Part shown: one piece after another, positions 1 through 6,192 of the stretch
How the letters are laid out: each line of letters begins with the position of its first letter
How positions within the stretch are numbered: the stretch's first letter is position 1
Assembly (NCBI GenBank): GCA_029982105.1
Contig: JARRCQ010000086.1
Location: 1 to 7,012, forward strand
DNA: 7,012 nt
DNA from: Candidatus Atribacteria bacterium
GTDB taxonomy: Bacteria > Atribacterota > Atribacteria > Atribacterales > Caldatribacteriaceae
Direction of reading: 5' to 3'
Notes under the pieces: model-generated
What the model was told of the DNA's origin: nothing
The model's database searches: none
The model's input: the letters and a program-made list of their open reading frames with translations, nothing else
Translations under genes and position numbers: made by a program

Positions 1-32
1 CTTGACAGTTAGTTTTACAATGGGTTTTGCGG

Positions 33-272
33 TTAACTATAAAATCCACTGAAGAAGAAAAAAACCTTCTTCAGTGGATTCCCGATTAAAGCACTCGGGA
101 ATTTGAAGATTTTGGGAATGACAGAAAAAGAGGCTTCGCTGCCAGCGTATCTTGAGGTCTCTTCAGCGTAGAGTTCCTCTTCCAGACCCAGTAATGCCTG
201 GCGCAAGGAATATGGCTTCCACTCTCTATCCTCTTCTTGAGGTTCTTTAAAGAAGAAAGCATACAAAATCAC
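33..272 (-). CDS. Doubtful small reading frame, 79 codons, unknown
   Basis: An open frame begins at GTG (272) and ends in TAA (33). It remains open upstream to a stop at 309-311 but has no better start there. No domain is recognisable. The middle (residues about 9-40) is charged and could form helices; the C-terminus is a phenylalanine-rich tail (KKVFFFFSGFYS) encoded by one arm of the perfect hairpin at 43-80. A GGAGG at 291-295 lies 18 nt from the GTG, too far for normal initiation. A hairpin of this strength at the end of a coding region is unusual and suggests the frame is accidental or a remnant. I would not propagate it as a gene without homologues. Confidence 0.2.
   Translation of the reverse strand: MILYAFFFKEPQEEDREWKPYSLRQALLGLEEELYAEETSRYAGSEASFSVIPKIFKFPSALIGNPLKKVFFFFSGFYS
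43..80 (-). terminator. Perfect 15-bp hairpin, possible minus-strand terminator
   Basis: Arms 43-57 and 66-80 are perfectly complementary around an 8-nt A-rich loop (58-65). Read on the minus strand, the stem ends in GGATT and is followed by TTATAG, a short T-rich tail, so it could end transcription arriving from the HDOD gene about 370 nt upstream. The loop itself is T-rich on that strand. The tail is poor for a classical intrinsic terminator, so a repeat-derived hairpin is an equal alternative. Confidence 0.4.
78..102. repeat. 8-bp inverted repeat overlapping the larger hairpin
   Basis: ATTCCCGA (78-85) and TCGGGAAT (95-102) are exact reverse complements around a 9-nt spacer. The left arm shares bases 78-80 with the 15-bp hairpin, so the two stems compete for their outer pairs. 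No T tract follows on either strand. Confidence 0.4.
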
Positions 273-421
273 AGACTTCTGTTCTAAGGTCCTCCGGCAA
301 ATTCCGGATCACCCTTTATCCCTCATCCGGCGACTCTTAAGCCAGTATCCAAAAGCATTTAAAAAACCTTTGGAGACCTAATAAAAAATCCCAGGCATGA
401 TTATAGACTATCTTTTGTGGT

Positions 422-437
422 TAGCTATGTAGCTATG
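422..437. repeat. Tandem duplication of TAGCTATG
   Basis: Two perfect adjacent copies of the octamer TAGCTATG lie just beyond the stop codon of the HDOD gene. TAGCTA is itself palindromic, so this could also fold weakly. No function can be assigned; slippage duplication is a sufficient explanation. Confidence 0.4.
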
Positions 438-450
438 AAATGAATAAAAA

Positions 451-1293
451 CTAAAAAGTATCCTGATCCACTAAGAGCTCAGAGAGTTGAGAAATAAGTT
501 GGTAAATATCCTGTTCCCCCAAGCCCAGCAAGTTTACAGCCTGAGGAGAAAGAGGATACAACAAACCATCTGCTCCAATACCAATACCCATAGTCACGCA
601 TATAAAATCAGCCACATGAACTATAGAGGTGAGCGTAGGATCAATTTTAGCCAGCTCCGGGCTATGATGAAAAGCAATGGCTTCCACCAATTCTGGAGGA
701 AGATTCCAATTTTCTGCTACCTTAGAGCCCACCAGGGCATGATTGAAGCCTATTATTTCTTCTTCGGCCTGAGAAAAAGGAATTTTCTCTTTTTCTACCT
801 TGTCTATCACTTCCTCATAACTTTCTCGCATATAACTATTTAAAATTACCTTACCCAGGTCGTGAAGCAGCGCAGCAGTATAAGCCACCTCTATTTTAGG
901 AAACTTTATACTCCGAGCAGTCATTCGAGCAGCCATAGCCGCTGATTGAGAATGTTTCCACAATTCCCCAGGCAAAAGCGCATATCCTTCCACTTCCTGG
1001 CTGAGAAGTTTGCTTACTGAAGCAGCTATGACAATAGAGCGAATAGTCTGAAAACCAAGCATAATAGTAGCATCAGTAACCGTAGAAATACGACGGGGAA
1101 AACCATAAAAAGCTGAGTTAGCCAACCTTAAAACTTTAGCCGTCATACTTTGATCTAAATTTATGACTTCATTGATATCCCGAGCAGTGGAATCGGGATC
1201 TTCAGTAAGCTCCATAACCCGCTTTACCACCCAGGGTAAAGCGGGAAGGTCATCCACTTTTTTCAGCAAATCTTGGAGAGAAATCTTACCCAT
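451..1293 (-). CDS. HDOD domain signalling protein
   Basis: A 280-residue cytoplasmic protein consisting almost wholly of an HDOD domain (residues about 5-215), a relative of the HD phosphohydrolases found in signal-transduction proteins. Seen: the N-terminal signature DDLPALPWVVKRVMELTEDP, the ANSAFYG segment (59-64), then H114, H144-D145 (in LLHDLGK), H185, H209-H210 and D229 (HVAD). These correspond to the metal-ligand positions of HD enzymes, although HDOD proteins are usually regarded as non-catalytic regulators. There is no receiver, GGDEF or membrane segment; the last 60 residues are uncharacterised. I chose ATG at 1293, not the GTG at 1341: it fits the family N-terminus and has GGGAAAGGA 5' of it, whereas GTG 1341 sits one base from an AAGGAGG. 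It follows the dehydrogenase by about 106 nt and may share its transcript. HDOD proteins typically act in regulating c-di-GMP, motility or stress responses; the role here is unknown. Confidence 0.93.
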   Translation of the reverse strand: MGKISLQDLLKKVDDLPALPWVVKRVMELTEDPDSTARDINEVINLDQSMTAKVLRLANSAFYGFPRRISTVTDATIMLGFQTIRSIVIAASVSKLLSQEVEGYALLPGELWKHSQSAAMAARMTARSIKFPKIEVAYTAALLHDLGKVILNSYMRESYEEVIDKVEKEKIPFSQAEEEIIGFNHALVGSKVAENWNLPPELVEAIAFHHSPELAKIDPTLTSIVHVADFICVTMGIGIGADGLLYPLSPQAVNLLGLGEQDIYQLISQLSELLVDQDTF

Positions 1294-1399
1294 TTTTATT
1301 TTCCTTTCCCCTTTAAGATAAGTTAAAATTTTAAAAAACACTCCTCCTTATAAAAAGTTAGAGAAATTTTCTTGCCAAGTATCTCTTTTTCTAAAGAAA
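1294..1399 (-). promoter_or_regulatory. Intergenic region with inverted repeat and weak promoter before the HDOD gene
   Basis: GCCAAGTA (1374-1381) and TACTTGGC (1401-1408) form an 8-bp inverted repeat; the second arm covers the dehydrogenase stop codon. The minus-strand hexamer TTGGCA (1378-1373) overlaps the other arm and could be a -35, with a weak T/A-rich -10 (about 1355-1349) 17-18 bp downstream. An AAGGAGG (1348-1342, minus) precedes GTG 1341 by one base, too close to be used efficiently. The repeat could be a terminator stem without a T tract or an operator; the promoter is tentative. Confidence 0.3.
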
Positions 1400-2380
1400 T
1401 TACTTGGCCACCTCCGCATTTACAAGATGGGGAGGGGTTTCTCCTTGAAGTGCCAAAACTAAGTTACGCGCTGCCATAACTGCCATTTTGGCACGCGTAG
1501 CATAGGAAGCTGAACCAAGATGAGGAGTTAACACCACTTGTGTTAACTCCAGAAGTTCAGGTTCTATTTGCGGCTCTTGTTCAAAAACATCCAGAGCCGC
1601 ACCTCGAATCCATCCTTCTTTTAAAGCTCGAACCAAGGCTTTTTCATCCACTATAGGCCCTCGAGCAGTATTTATGAGGTAAGACTCTTTTTTCATTATT
1701 TTCAATTCTTTTTCCCCAATAAGATGGTAAGTTTCTGGAGTAAGCGGGATATGAATACTCACAAAATCAGATTGAGCTAAAAGCTCGGGAAGTGGACAAT
1801 AAACTACCCCTAACTCTTTTTCTTTATCTTTTACCCGGCGCCGATTAAAATAAATTACTCGCATATCGAATCCTCGAGCTCTTCGAGCCATAGCTTGACC
1901 AATCCGCCCTAAACCTATAATTCCTAAAGTAGCTCCCCAAACATCATTTCCTAAAAGGAGAAGTGGTTCCCATCCTCTAAATTTCCCCTCTCTAACAAAT
2001 TTGTCTCCTTCCACCACTCGACGAGCCACAGCCATAAGTAAAGCCCAAGCCAGATCGGCAGTGCTTTCAGTGAGCACCCCAGGAGTGTTGGTAACCATTA
2101 TGCCTCTTCTTGTCGCTTCTTCTATATCAATGTTATCATATCCCACAGCATAGTTAGAAATCACTCGCAAATTCTGCCCTGCTGCTTCCATAATGTCCCG
2201 GTCAATTCTATCAGTTAGGAGAGAGAGAATTCCGTCTACTCCTTTCACTTTCTCAAGGATAATTTCCCGGGGGAGCACCCCGTCATAATCGCTTACTTCT
2301 ACCTGGCAGATTTCCTCCAGGATATTTAATCCTTCTTCAGGGATTCGGCGAGTCACTAAAACTCGAGGTTTTTTATCCAA
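1400..2380 (-). CDS. D-2-hydroxyacid dehydrogenase (glyoxylate/hydroxypyruvate reductase type)
   Basis: A 326-residue cytosolic oxidoreductase that interconverts 2-keto acids and D-2-hydroxyacids with NAD(P)H. Substrate-binding halves flank a Rossmann domain. Seen: VGYDNID (79-85), the NTPGVLTESTADLAWALLMA helix region (98-117), the dinucleotide motif GLGRIG (156-161), and the catalytic set R240 (NTARGPIVDE), E269 (DVFEQEP) and H287 (TPHLGS). The end of the second beta strand reads YFNRRR (177-182) with no acidic residue, a pattern usually associated with NADPH preference. Length and motifs fit GyaR/GhrB-like glyoxylate reductases best; 3-phosphoglycerate dehydrogenase is unlikely because the regulatory ACT domain is absent. 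Start is TTG at 2380, with AAGGGGAT 8 nt upstream; the nearby ATG (2388) is followed at once by a stop. A terminator-like hairpin separates it from the transporter, so it is probably transcribed independently, perhaps with the HDOD gene. Substrate cannot be fixed from sequence. Confidence 0.95.
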   Translation of the reverse strand: MDKKPRVLVTRRIPEEGLNILEEICQVEVSDYDGVLPREIILEKVKGVDGILSLLTDRIDRDIMEAAGQNLRVISNYAVGYDNIDIEEATRRGIMVTNTPGVLTESTADLAWALLMAVARRVVEGDKFVREGKFRGWEPLLLLGNDVWGATLGIIGLGRIGQAMARRARGFDMRVIYFNRRRVKDKEKELGVVYCPLPELLAQSDFVSIHIPLTPETYHLIGEKELKIMKKESYLINTARGPIVDEKALVRALKEGWIRGAALDVFEQEPQIEPELLELTQVVLTPHLGSASYATRAKMAVMAARNLVLALQGETPPHLVNAEVAK

Positions 2381-2423
2381 TATTACATCCCCTTCTCATA
2401 GAAAATATAAAAACTCAGTATTT

Positions 2424-2432
2424 ATTTTATCA
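2424..2432 (-). promoter_or_regulatory. Candidate extended -10 promoter for the dehydrogenase
   Basis: On the minus strand TG-A-TAAAAT (2432 down to 2424) matches the extended -10 pattern TGnTATAAT with one mismatch. It would start RNA near 2417, about 37 nt before the TTG start. There is no good -35, which is tolerated for extended -10 promoters. AT-rich DNA makes chance matches common. Confidence 0.3.
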
Positions 2433-2495
2433 TACTTCTCTTGCAGCTTTTCTTGAGGAAAAACAGATCGCTCCTACCAAAAAAGATACCTGCTA

Positions 2496-2526
2496 AACTA
2501 TTGAGGAATCTTTATTATCAATAGTT
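2496..2526. repeat. 9-bp inverted repeat upstream of the dehydrogenase
   Basis: AACTATTGA (2496-2504) and TCAATAGTT (2518-2526) are exact reverse complements separated by 13 nt. It lies about 65-100 bp upstream of the candidate -10 of the dehydrogenase and 38 bp past the transporter terminator. It could be a regulator binding site or a weak AT-rich stem. The rest of the 2381-2641 spacer shows nothing else I can name. Confidence 0.35.
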
Positions 2527-2563
2527 ATAGAATCGATAAAGCTGGGTACGAAATCGAAGTTAA

Positions 2564-2606
2564 CCGGGAAGATATACTACCCTCTCAAGATAGTTTATCT
2601 TCCCGG
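2564..2606 (-). terminator. Hairpin terminator of the ABC transporter operon
   Basis: CCGGGAAGATA (2564-2574) pairs perfectly with TATCTTCCCGG (2596-2606). After one T-T mismatch the stem continues with ACTA/TAGT (2576-2579 with 2591-2594), giving about 16 positions of stem and an 11-nt loop. It begins 36 nt after the stop codon of the second permease. On the minus strand it is followed by TTAACTTCGATTTCG, a T-rich but interrupted tail, so termination may be partial. Confidence 0.5.
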
Positions 2607-2641
2607 CTTCAACATAGACACCAAGTCTTTATACTACCGGC

Positions 2642-3496
2642 TTATCCTTTTACCGCTCCAAAAGTAAGACCTCTTACAATATAACGTTGGATGAAGAGAG
2701 CTAAAACAGTAGGTGGAGCAAGAGCTAAAATAGCCCGCGTAGCTATAAACCAAAATTGTACTCCCCGAGTATCTTCTGCTCCCGCTAAGTAAACAGGAAA
2801 TGTTTTCGCCCTTAGTGTAGTTAAAGACAAAGCAAAAAGAAATTCATTCCAGGTAAAAGCCACACAAATTGCCGCTACCGCTACTAAAGTGGGAATAGCT
2901 AAAGGAAGCGAGATTCTCCAAAAACTCATAAAATCAGAACATCCATCAACTTCAGCAGCTTCTTCTAACTCAGCAGGCAAGTCCTGAAAAGTCTGTCTCA
3001 TGATAACAACAGCAAAAGGAAGAACAAAAGTAGCATTAACCAAGACTAAAGCCCACACTGTATCTAAAAGATGAAGAGTCCTCATAATCAAAAAAAAGGG
3101 GATTAATACTACTACTGGTGGTAAAACTCGCTGAGAAAGGAACCAGATAGTAAGATCTCTATTCTTCATCCTTCTAAATTCAAAACGAGCCAGAGCATAT
3201 CCGGCCGGCACTCCAAGGGCCAGAGCAATAAGTGTAGCTGAAACAGCAACTATAATGCTGTTTAAAAGAGCAGACCGGCTCTCTCTGGTAGATAGTTCGG
3301 TCCGCCAATTTTCTAAAGTGGGCTGGAATTGAAGAAAAGGAACAGAAAGCCCAGTAACAGTAAAAGTTTCCGCCGGGGGTTTAATAGAAGTAACCACTCC
3401 CCAGTAGATTAAAAAAACCGCCCAAAAAACTATAATGGCCACCAAAGCATATCTAATGATAGTACCGCTGAGAGATTTTTTTCTTACTACACCCAT
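2642..3496 (-). CDS. Carbohydrate-type ABC transporter permease, MalG family
   Basis: A 284-residue inner-membrane permease, the second of the two membrane subunits forming the channel of a CUT1-type sugar importer. Six hydrophobic helices are visible at roughly 13-35, 77-100, 119-140, 146-166, 199-220 and 250-270, with a large extracytoplasmic loop (about 38-76) between the first two, as in MalG relatives. The EAA coupling loop is intact: EEAAEVDGCSDF (178-189) with conserved G185, followed by WRISLPLAIP. The FTWNEFLFAL segment (214-223) and the C-terminal RYIVRGLTFGAVKG are typical of MalG-type subunits. ATG start with AGAGGT 7-8 nt upstream; only 16 bp separate it from the preceding permease, so they are co-transcribed. 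It is the last gene of the operon; the ATPase that should contact the EAA loop is not encoded in the window. The transported sugar is not deducible. Confidence 0.96.
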   Translation of the reverse strand: MGVVRKKSLSGTIIRYALVAIIVFWAVFLIYWGVVTSIKPPAETFTVTGLSVPFLQFQPTLENWRTELSTRESRSALLNSIIVAVSATLIALALGVPAGYALARFEFRRMKNRDLTIWFLSQRVLPPVVVLIPFFLIMRTLHLLDTVWALVLVNATFVLPFAVVIMRQTFQDLPAELEEAAEVDGCSDFMSFWRISLPLAIPTLVAVAAICVAFTWNEFLFALSLTTLRAKTFPVYLAGAEDTRGVQFWFIATRAILALAPPTVLALFIQRYIVRGLTFGAVKG

Positions 3497-3512
3497 TTTT
3501 GTTTACCTCTCT

Positions 3513-4373
3513 TCACTCATAAACTTCTCTTATCTGACGGAAGAGGAGATTAATTATCACTATTACAATAGCTAATAAAAGATATCCCAAAGCTGAAGCA
3601 TACCCCAGGTCAAAAAATTTCATTCCAGTGCGGTAAGTATAAAGAGAATAAACTTCGGTAGCTGTTCCCGGCCCTCCTCCAGTCAAGCTGTATACCACAT
3701 CGAATATTTTGAAAGATTCAATCAGCCGAAGAAGCAGAACCACCATAATCACCGGCTGAATCATAGGAAAAGTAATCTTCCGGAAGATTTCCCACTCTGA
3801 AGAAGAATCAATATAAGCAGCATCATAAATTTCTTCAGGAAGAGATTGAAGCCCAGCCAGAATAACTAAAAAGCAAAAAGGTGTCCATTGCCAGATATCC
3901 AGCAGCAATACTGCCACCCAAGCCCAGATGCGACTAGAAAGCCAAGGAATTTTAAGGTTAAAAAGGCTCATTAAAATGCTGTTAATAGGCCCTCCCTCTT
4001 CATAAAAGATGGTAAGGCCTAAATACCCCACTGCTACTGGAGTGCAGAATATGGGCAGAATTAAAAGAGCTCGAAAAATATTTTTGCCTCTCATCTCCTG
4101 ATTAAAAAGAAGGGCGATTAAGGTACCTAAAATCAACTGGATGCTTACGGTAATCGCTACATAAAGCAGGGTTACCTTTAGAGAGTTTCCTACTTTATAA
4201 TCACTGAAAATGCGGGCAAAATTGTTAAGGCCCACAAATTGAGCAGGACGACCTAATCGAACCCGGAAAAAGCTCAACCCCAAAGAGTAAATTAGAGGAA
4301 AAATAGTAAAAGCCAACACCCAAATAATAGCCGGAAAAATGAAAAAATACTTTGCTCGCCTATTCTTCCGCAC
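3513..4373 (-). CDS. Carbohydrate-type ABC transporter permease, MalF/UgpA family
   Basis: A 286-residue inner-membrane permease that pairs with the downstream MalG-type protein. Length matches the short UgpA/LacF type without MalF's large periplasmic insertion. Hydrophobic helices lie near 9-33, 66-90, 100-123, 148-174, 203-226 and 255-278. FVGLNNFARIFSD (46-58) and SLTGGGPGTATEV (229-241) are family signatures. The EAA loop reads EEIYDAAYIDSSSEWEIFRKITFP (180-203); the usual glycine after the aspartate is Ser190, an uncommon substitution in the motif that docks onto the ATPase. Start is GTG at 4373, with GAGGGGGG 7 nt upstream; no in-frame ATG lies closer to the N-terminal signature. The ribosome binding site lies inside an element that can fold in two exclusive ways. 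It follows the binding-protein gene by 70 bp and precedes the second permease by 16 bp. Confidence 0.96.
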   Translation of the reverse strand: MRKNRRAKYFFIFPAIIWVLAFTIFPLIYSLGLSFFRVRLGRPAQFVGLNNFARIFSDYKVGNSLKVTLLYVAITVSIQLILGTLIALLFNQEMRGKNIFRALLILPIFCTPVAVGYLGLTIFYEEGGPINSILMSLFNLKIPWLSSRIWAWVAVLLLDIWQWTPFCFLVILAGLQSLPEEIYDAAYIDSSSEWEIFRKITFPMIQPVIMVVLLLRLIESFKIFDVVYSLTGGGPGTATEVYSLYTYRTGMKFFDLGYASALGYLLLAIVIVIINLLFRQIREVYE

Positions 4374-4380
4374 AGTTATG

Positions 4381-4415
4381 CCCCCCTCACAGGGGGGAGT
4401 ATCAACTCTCCCCCC
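4381..4415 (-). promoter_or_regulatory. G6/C6/G6 intercistronic element controlling the permease RBS
   Basis: Read on the minus strand: G6 (4415-4410), a 12-nt linker, C6 (4397-4392), TGTGA, G6 (4386-4381), then 7 nt and the GTG start of the first permease. Stem 1 pairs GGGGGGAG (4415-4408) with CTCCCCCC (4399-4392), 8 bp. Stem 2 pairs the same C6 with the second G6, 6 bp, and would bury the ribosome binding site. They are mutually exclusive. There is no T tract, so it is not a classical terminator. It could protect the 3' end of the binding-protein mRNA or tune permease translation. Confidence 0.5.
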
Positions 4416-4443
4416 TTATTAACTATACGAATATGATTGGTAA

Positions 4444-6048
4444 TTACTCAGGTTGGTAGCCAATAGACTCTTGATATACTGTCAACTGCTCTTCTCTACC
4501 ATAGCGGTTAGTAATGTCTTCCCAATCTCTGGCTACTCGATCTAAAGCCTCTTGAGCTGAAAGTGCTCCAGTATAGGCTTCTGACAGATGCCGATCCAGA
4601 GCTACCCAGTATTCATTACCACCTGGTATTCGCAAGTAAGGAACAATATTAGTGGCAAAGAAGTTCTCATAATAGGCGTCTAAGTATTCTTTAGCGTCTT
4701 CAGGATGGAAACCATTAGCTACATAGTCATCTAAGCTAGCAGTTCCATAAGGAGGCAAGAAATGGAACTTTACTCCCGGATCTACTCCAGTCCATCCTCG
4801 CTGAGCGTTCCATAAGCTTATTTTGTTAGTGGCATGAAAAGCCAATAGGTGATAGGTCGCTTCTGGATTCTTAGATAAAACGGAAATTACCCCATGCCAC
4901 GAACCGCCAGTAGTATTACCCCACACTACTGGTTCATCAAATTTTACAAATTGCCCTTGCGAGCGGTCATACACTTCATAGCAACCTGGTAATATAGAGC
5001 AACCTATCTTGCCTTTTACTTTCGATCTGGCTTCATCCTGAGCTAAAGAGCCCAAATCACCCCAGGAGAAGCAAAAGATGGCTTTTCCACGCAAGAAATA
5101 ATCCCAGGCCTCGCCCAAACTCCAGGCTACTTGAGCATCTGGACCAGTCTTAGCCAGTTTAAGTTGGAAATCCAGAGCCTTAACATGACCCTCATCATTG
5201 ATGAGAGGAGTCATATCTTCTGGATCGAACCAATATACGTTGTGGTATTTATCTACTTTTTCACCAGGAAGGATACAGAAGGGAGCAGATAATGAAACAT
5301 AATGATACATACCCTGTGCTCCCACTTTTAAATGCATCACAATTCCTGAATCGGCCTCACCATCATCATTCCAATCCCAACCATTGAAAAATTCAGAAAT
5401 GTCGTATAGTTCATCCCAGGTTTTAGGAGGAACATTGTACTCGTATCCATACTTTTCTTTGAATTGAGCCCGATAATCAGGATTGTTTAGAATGTCTTTA
5501 CGGTAGTAAAGAACCTGTCCATCACAATCATTAAGAACACCATACCACTTGTCTCCCCAGGTATAAAGGGTCCTAATAGAAGGAGGCAAAGCATCAGGAT
5601 CCCACTTGGGGAAACGAGGGTCTTTTATGTAATCGTCAACCGGAATTATGTATTCTCCAGCAATAAGTTCTCCCATCCAATCTGAACCAATCATAAATGC
5701 ATCAAATTGACCAGTCCCAGTGTAAAGGTCAGTCATTACTTTAGGATAATGTTCGGCATAAGGAATTTCCACAATGTTCAATTTTGCTCCAGTCAACTGC
5801 TCCCAAGCATCCCGCCATTCATAGAGAGGACCAGATATTCCTCCTTTTGGTCCACCTTCATTTACGGTCACCGTAACAGTTACTCCCTCAAAAGGTTTTT
5901 CTCCCGAAGCAACAATACTTCCTATTTCTTCATCAGTAAAAGTAATTGATTCTCCCGAAGCATTGGTTACGGTTATATCAGCGAAGGCAAAAGAAGCAAT
6001 AAACAACGAAGCAACAACAAGAGCAACCAAAATACTCACTTTTTTCAC
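4444..6048 (-). CDS. Periplasmic sugar-type ABC solute-binding protein (family 1)
   Basis: A 534-residue extracytoplasmic binding protein that captures a carbohydrate-like solute and delivers it to the two permeases encoded downstream. Residues 1-23 form a Sec signal peptide (KK, hydrophobic core, cleavage after AFA before Asp24). There is no cysteine at the cleavage site, so it is not a lipoprotein and is probably free in a periplasm. The mature protein has the family 1 layout: GPLYEWRDAWEQLTGAKLNIVEIPYAEHYPKVMTDL region (73-108), WYGVLNDCDGQVLYYRKDIL (168-187), a central PPKTWDEL (207-214) and a GGSWHGVISVLSKNPEA segment (381-397). DWNDDGEADS (225-234) resembles a calcium-binding EF-hand loop. 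It is longer than the typical 400-450 residues of MalE-like proteins. GTG start with AAGGGGG 9 nt upstream. First gene of the operon, behind a strong promoter and a long leader. The ligand cannot be inferred. Confidence 0.95.
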   Translation of the reverse strand: MKKVSILVALVVASLFIASFAFADITVTNASGESITFTDEEIGSIVASGEKPFEGVTVTVTVNEGGPKGGISGPLYEWRDAWEQLTGAKLNIVEIPYAEHYPKVMTDLYTGTGQFDAFMIGSDWMGELIAGEYIIPVDDYIKDPRFPKWDPDALPPSIRTLYTWGDKWYGVLNDCDGQVLYYRKDILNNPDYRAQFKEKYGYEYNVPPKTWDELYDISEFFNGWDWNDDGEADSGIVMHLKVGAQGMYHYVSLSAPFCILPGEKVDKYHNVYWFDPEDMTPLINDEGHVKALDFQLKLAKTGPDAQVAWSLGEAWDYFLRGKAIFCFSWGDLGSLAQDEARSKVKGKIGCSILPGCYEVYDRSQGQFVKFDEPVVWGNTTGGSWHGVISVLSKNPEATYHLLAFHATNKISLWNAQRGWTGVDPGVKFHFLPPYGTASLDDYVANGFHPEDAKEYLDAYYENFFATNIVPYLRIPGGNEYWVALDRHLSEAYTGALSAQEALDRVARDWEDITNRYGREEQLTVYQESIGYQPE

Positions 6049-6190
6049 TTTTCGTTTCCCCCTTTTTAAATAAAAACCCCACTACTAATAATATGTAAAC
6101 TTTCACCTATTTTCTTTCCGTTTTTCCCTATTAGTAGCTTAGCCTCGCATCGATATCTCTTTACCTCACCCCCTTTCCTCAAAAGAATGT
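6049..6190 (-). promoter_or_regulatory. Long 5' leader of the transporter operon, possible attenuator
   Basis: If RNA starts near 6190, a leader of about 140 nt precedes the binding-protein gene. It is purine-rich and contains CTACTAATA (6137-6129, minus) and TATTAGTAG (6090-6082), a 9-bp complementary pair enclosing 38 nt. The second arm is followed by TGGGGTTTTTATTT. The stem is AT-rich and the loop long, so it is a weak attenuator candidate. Short AUG or GUG starts in the leader run into stops within a few codons. I recognise no known riboswitch class. Confidence 0.35.
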
Positions 6191-6192
6191 GG

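Larger units (their letters stand above)
1..450. other. Mostly non-coding region downstream of the HDOD gene
   Basis: This 450-base stretch follows the HDOD stop codon. I see no recognisable gene in it. It contains a perfect 15-bp hairpin (43-80), an overlapping 8-bp inverted repeat (78-85 with 95-102), a weak stem (348-353 with 369-374) and an 8-bp tandem duplication of TAGCTATG (422-437). A CCGGAT/ATCCGG pair lies near 304-330, and a TATAAT hexamer on the minus strand at 400-405 has no credible -35 partner. The density of short inverted repeats looks more like a dispersed intergenic repeat or untranslated RNA than a gene. One doubtful reading frame (33-272, minus) is listed separately. Confidence 0.5.

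Noticed and set aside
2..7. Perfect TTGACA on the plus strand at the left edge
   Set aside because: No -10-like hexamer follows at 16-18 bp, and no plus-strand gene lies downstream.
400..405. TATAAT on the minus strand downstream of the HDOD gene
   Set aside because: No acceptable -35 lies 16-18 bp upstream and nothing clearly coding follows; AT-rich chance is enough.
487..843. Plus-strand open frame inside the HDOD gene
   Set aside because: It is antisense to a well-supported conserved gene and shows no domain of its own.
5707..5949. Plus-strand open frame inside the binding-protein gene
   Set aside because: It is a shadow of the conserved N-terminal part of the binding protein on the other strand.
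6049..6190. Known riboswitch in the transporter leader
   Set aside because: I compared it by eye with core motifs of c-di-GMP, glycine, preQ1, fluoride and ZTP riboswitches and found no match.
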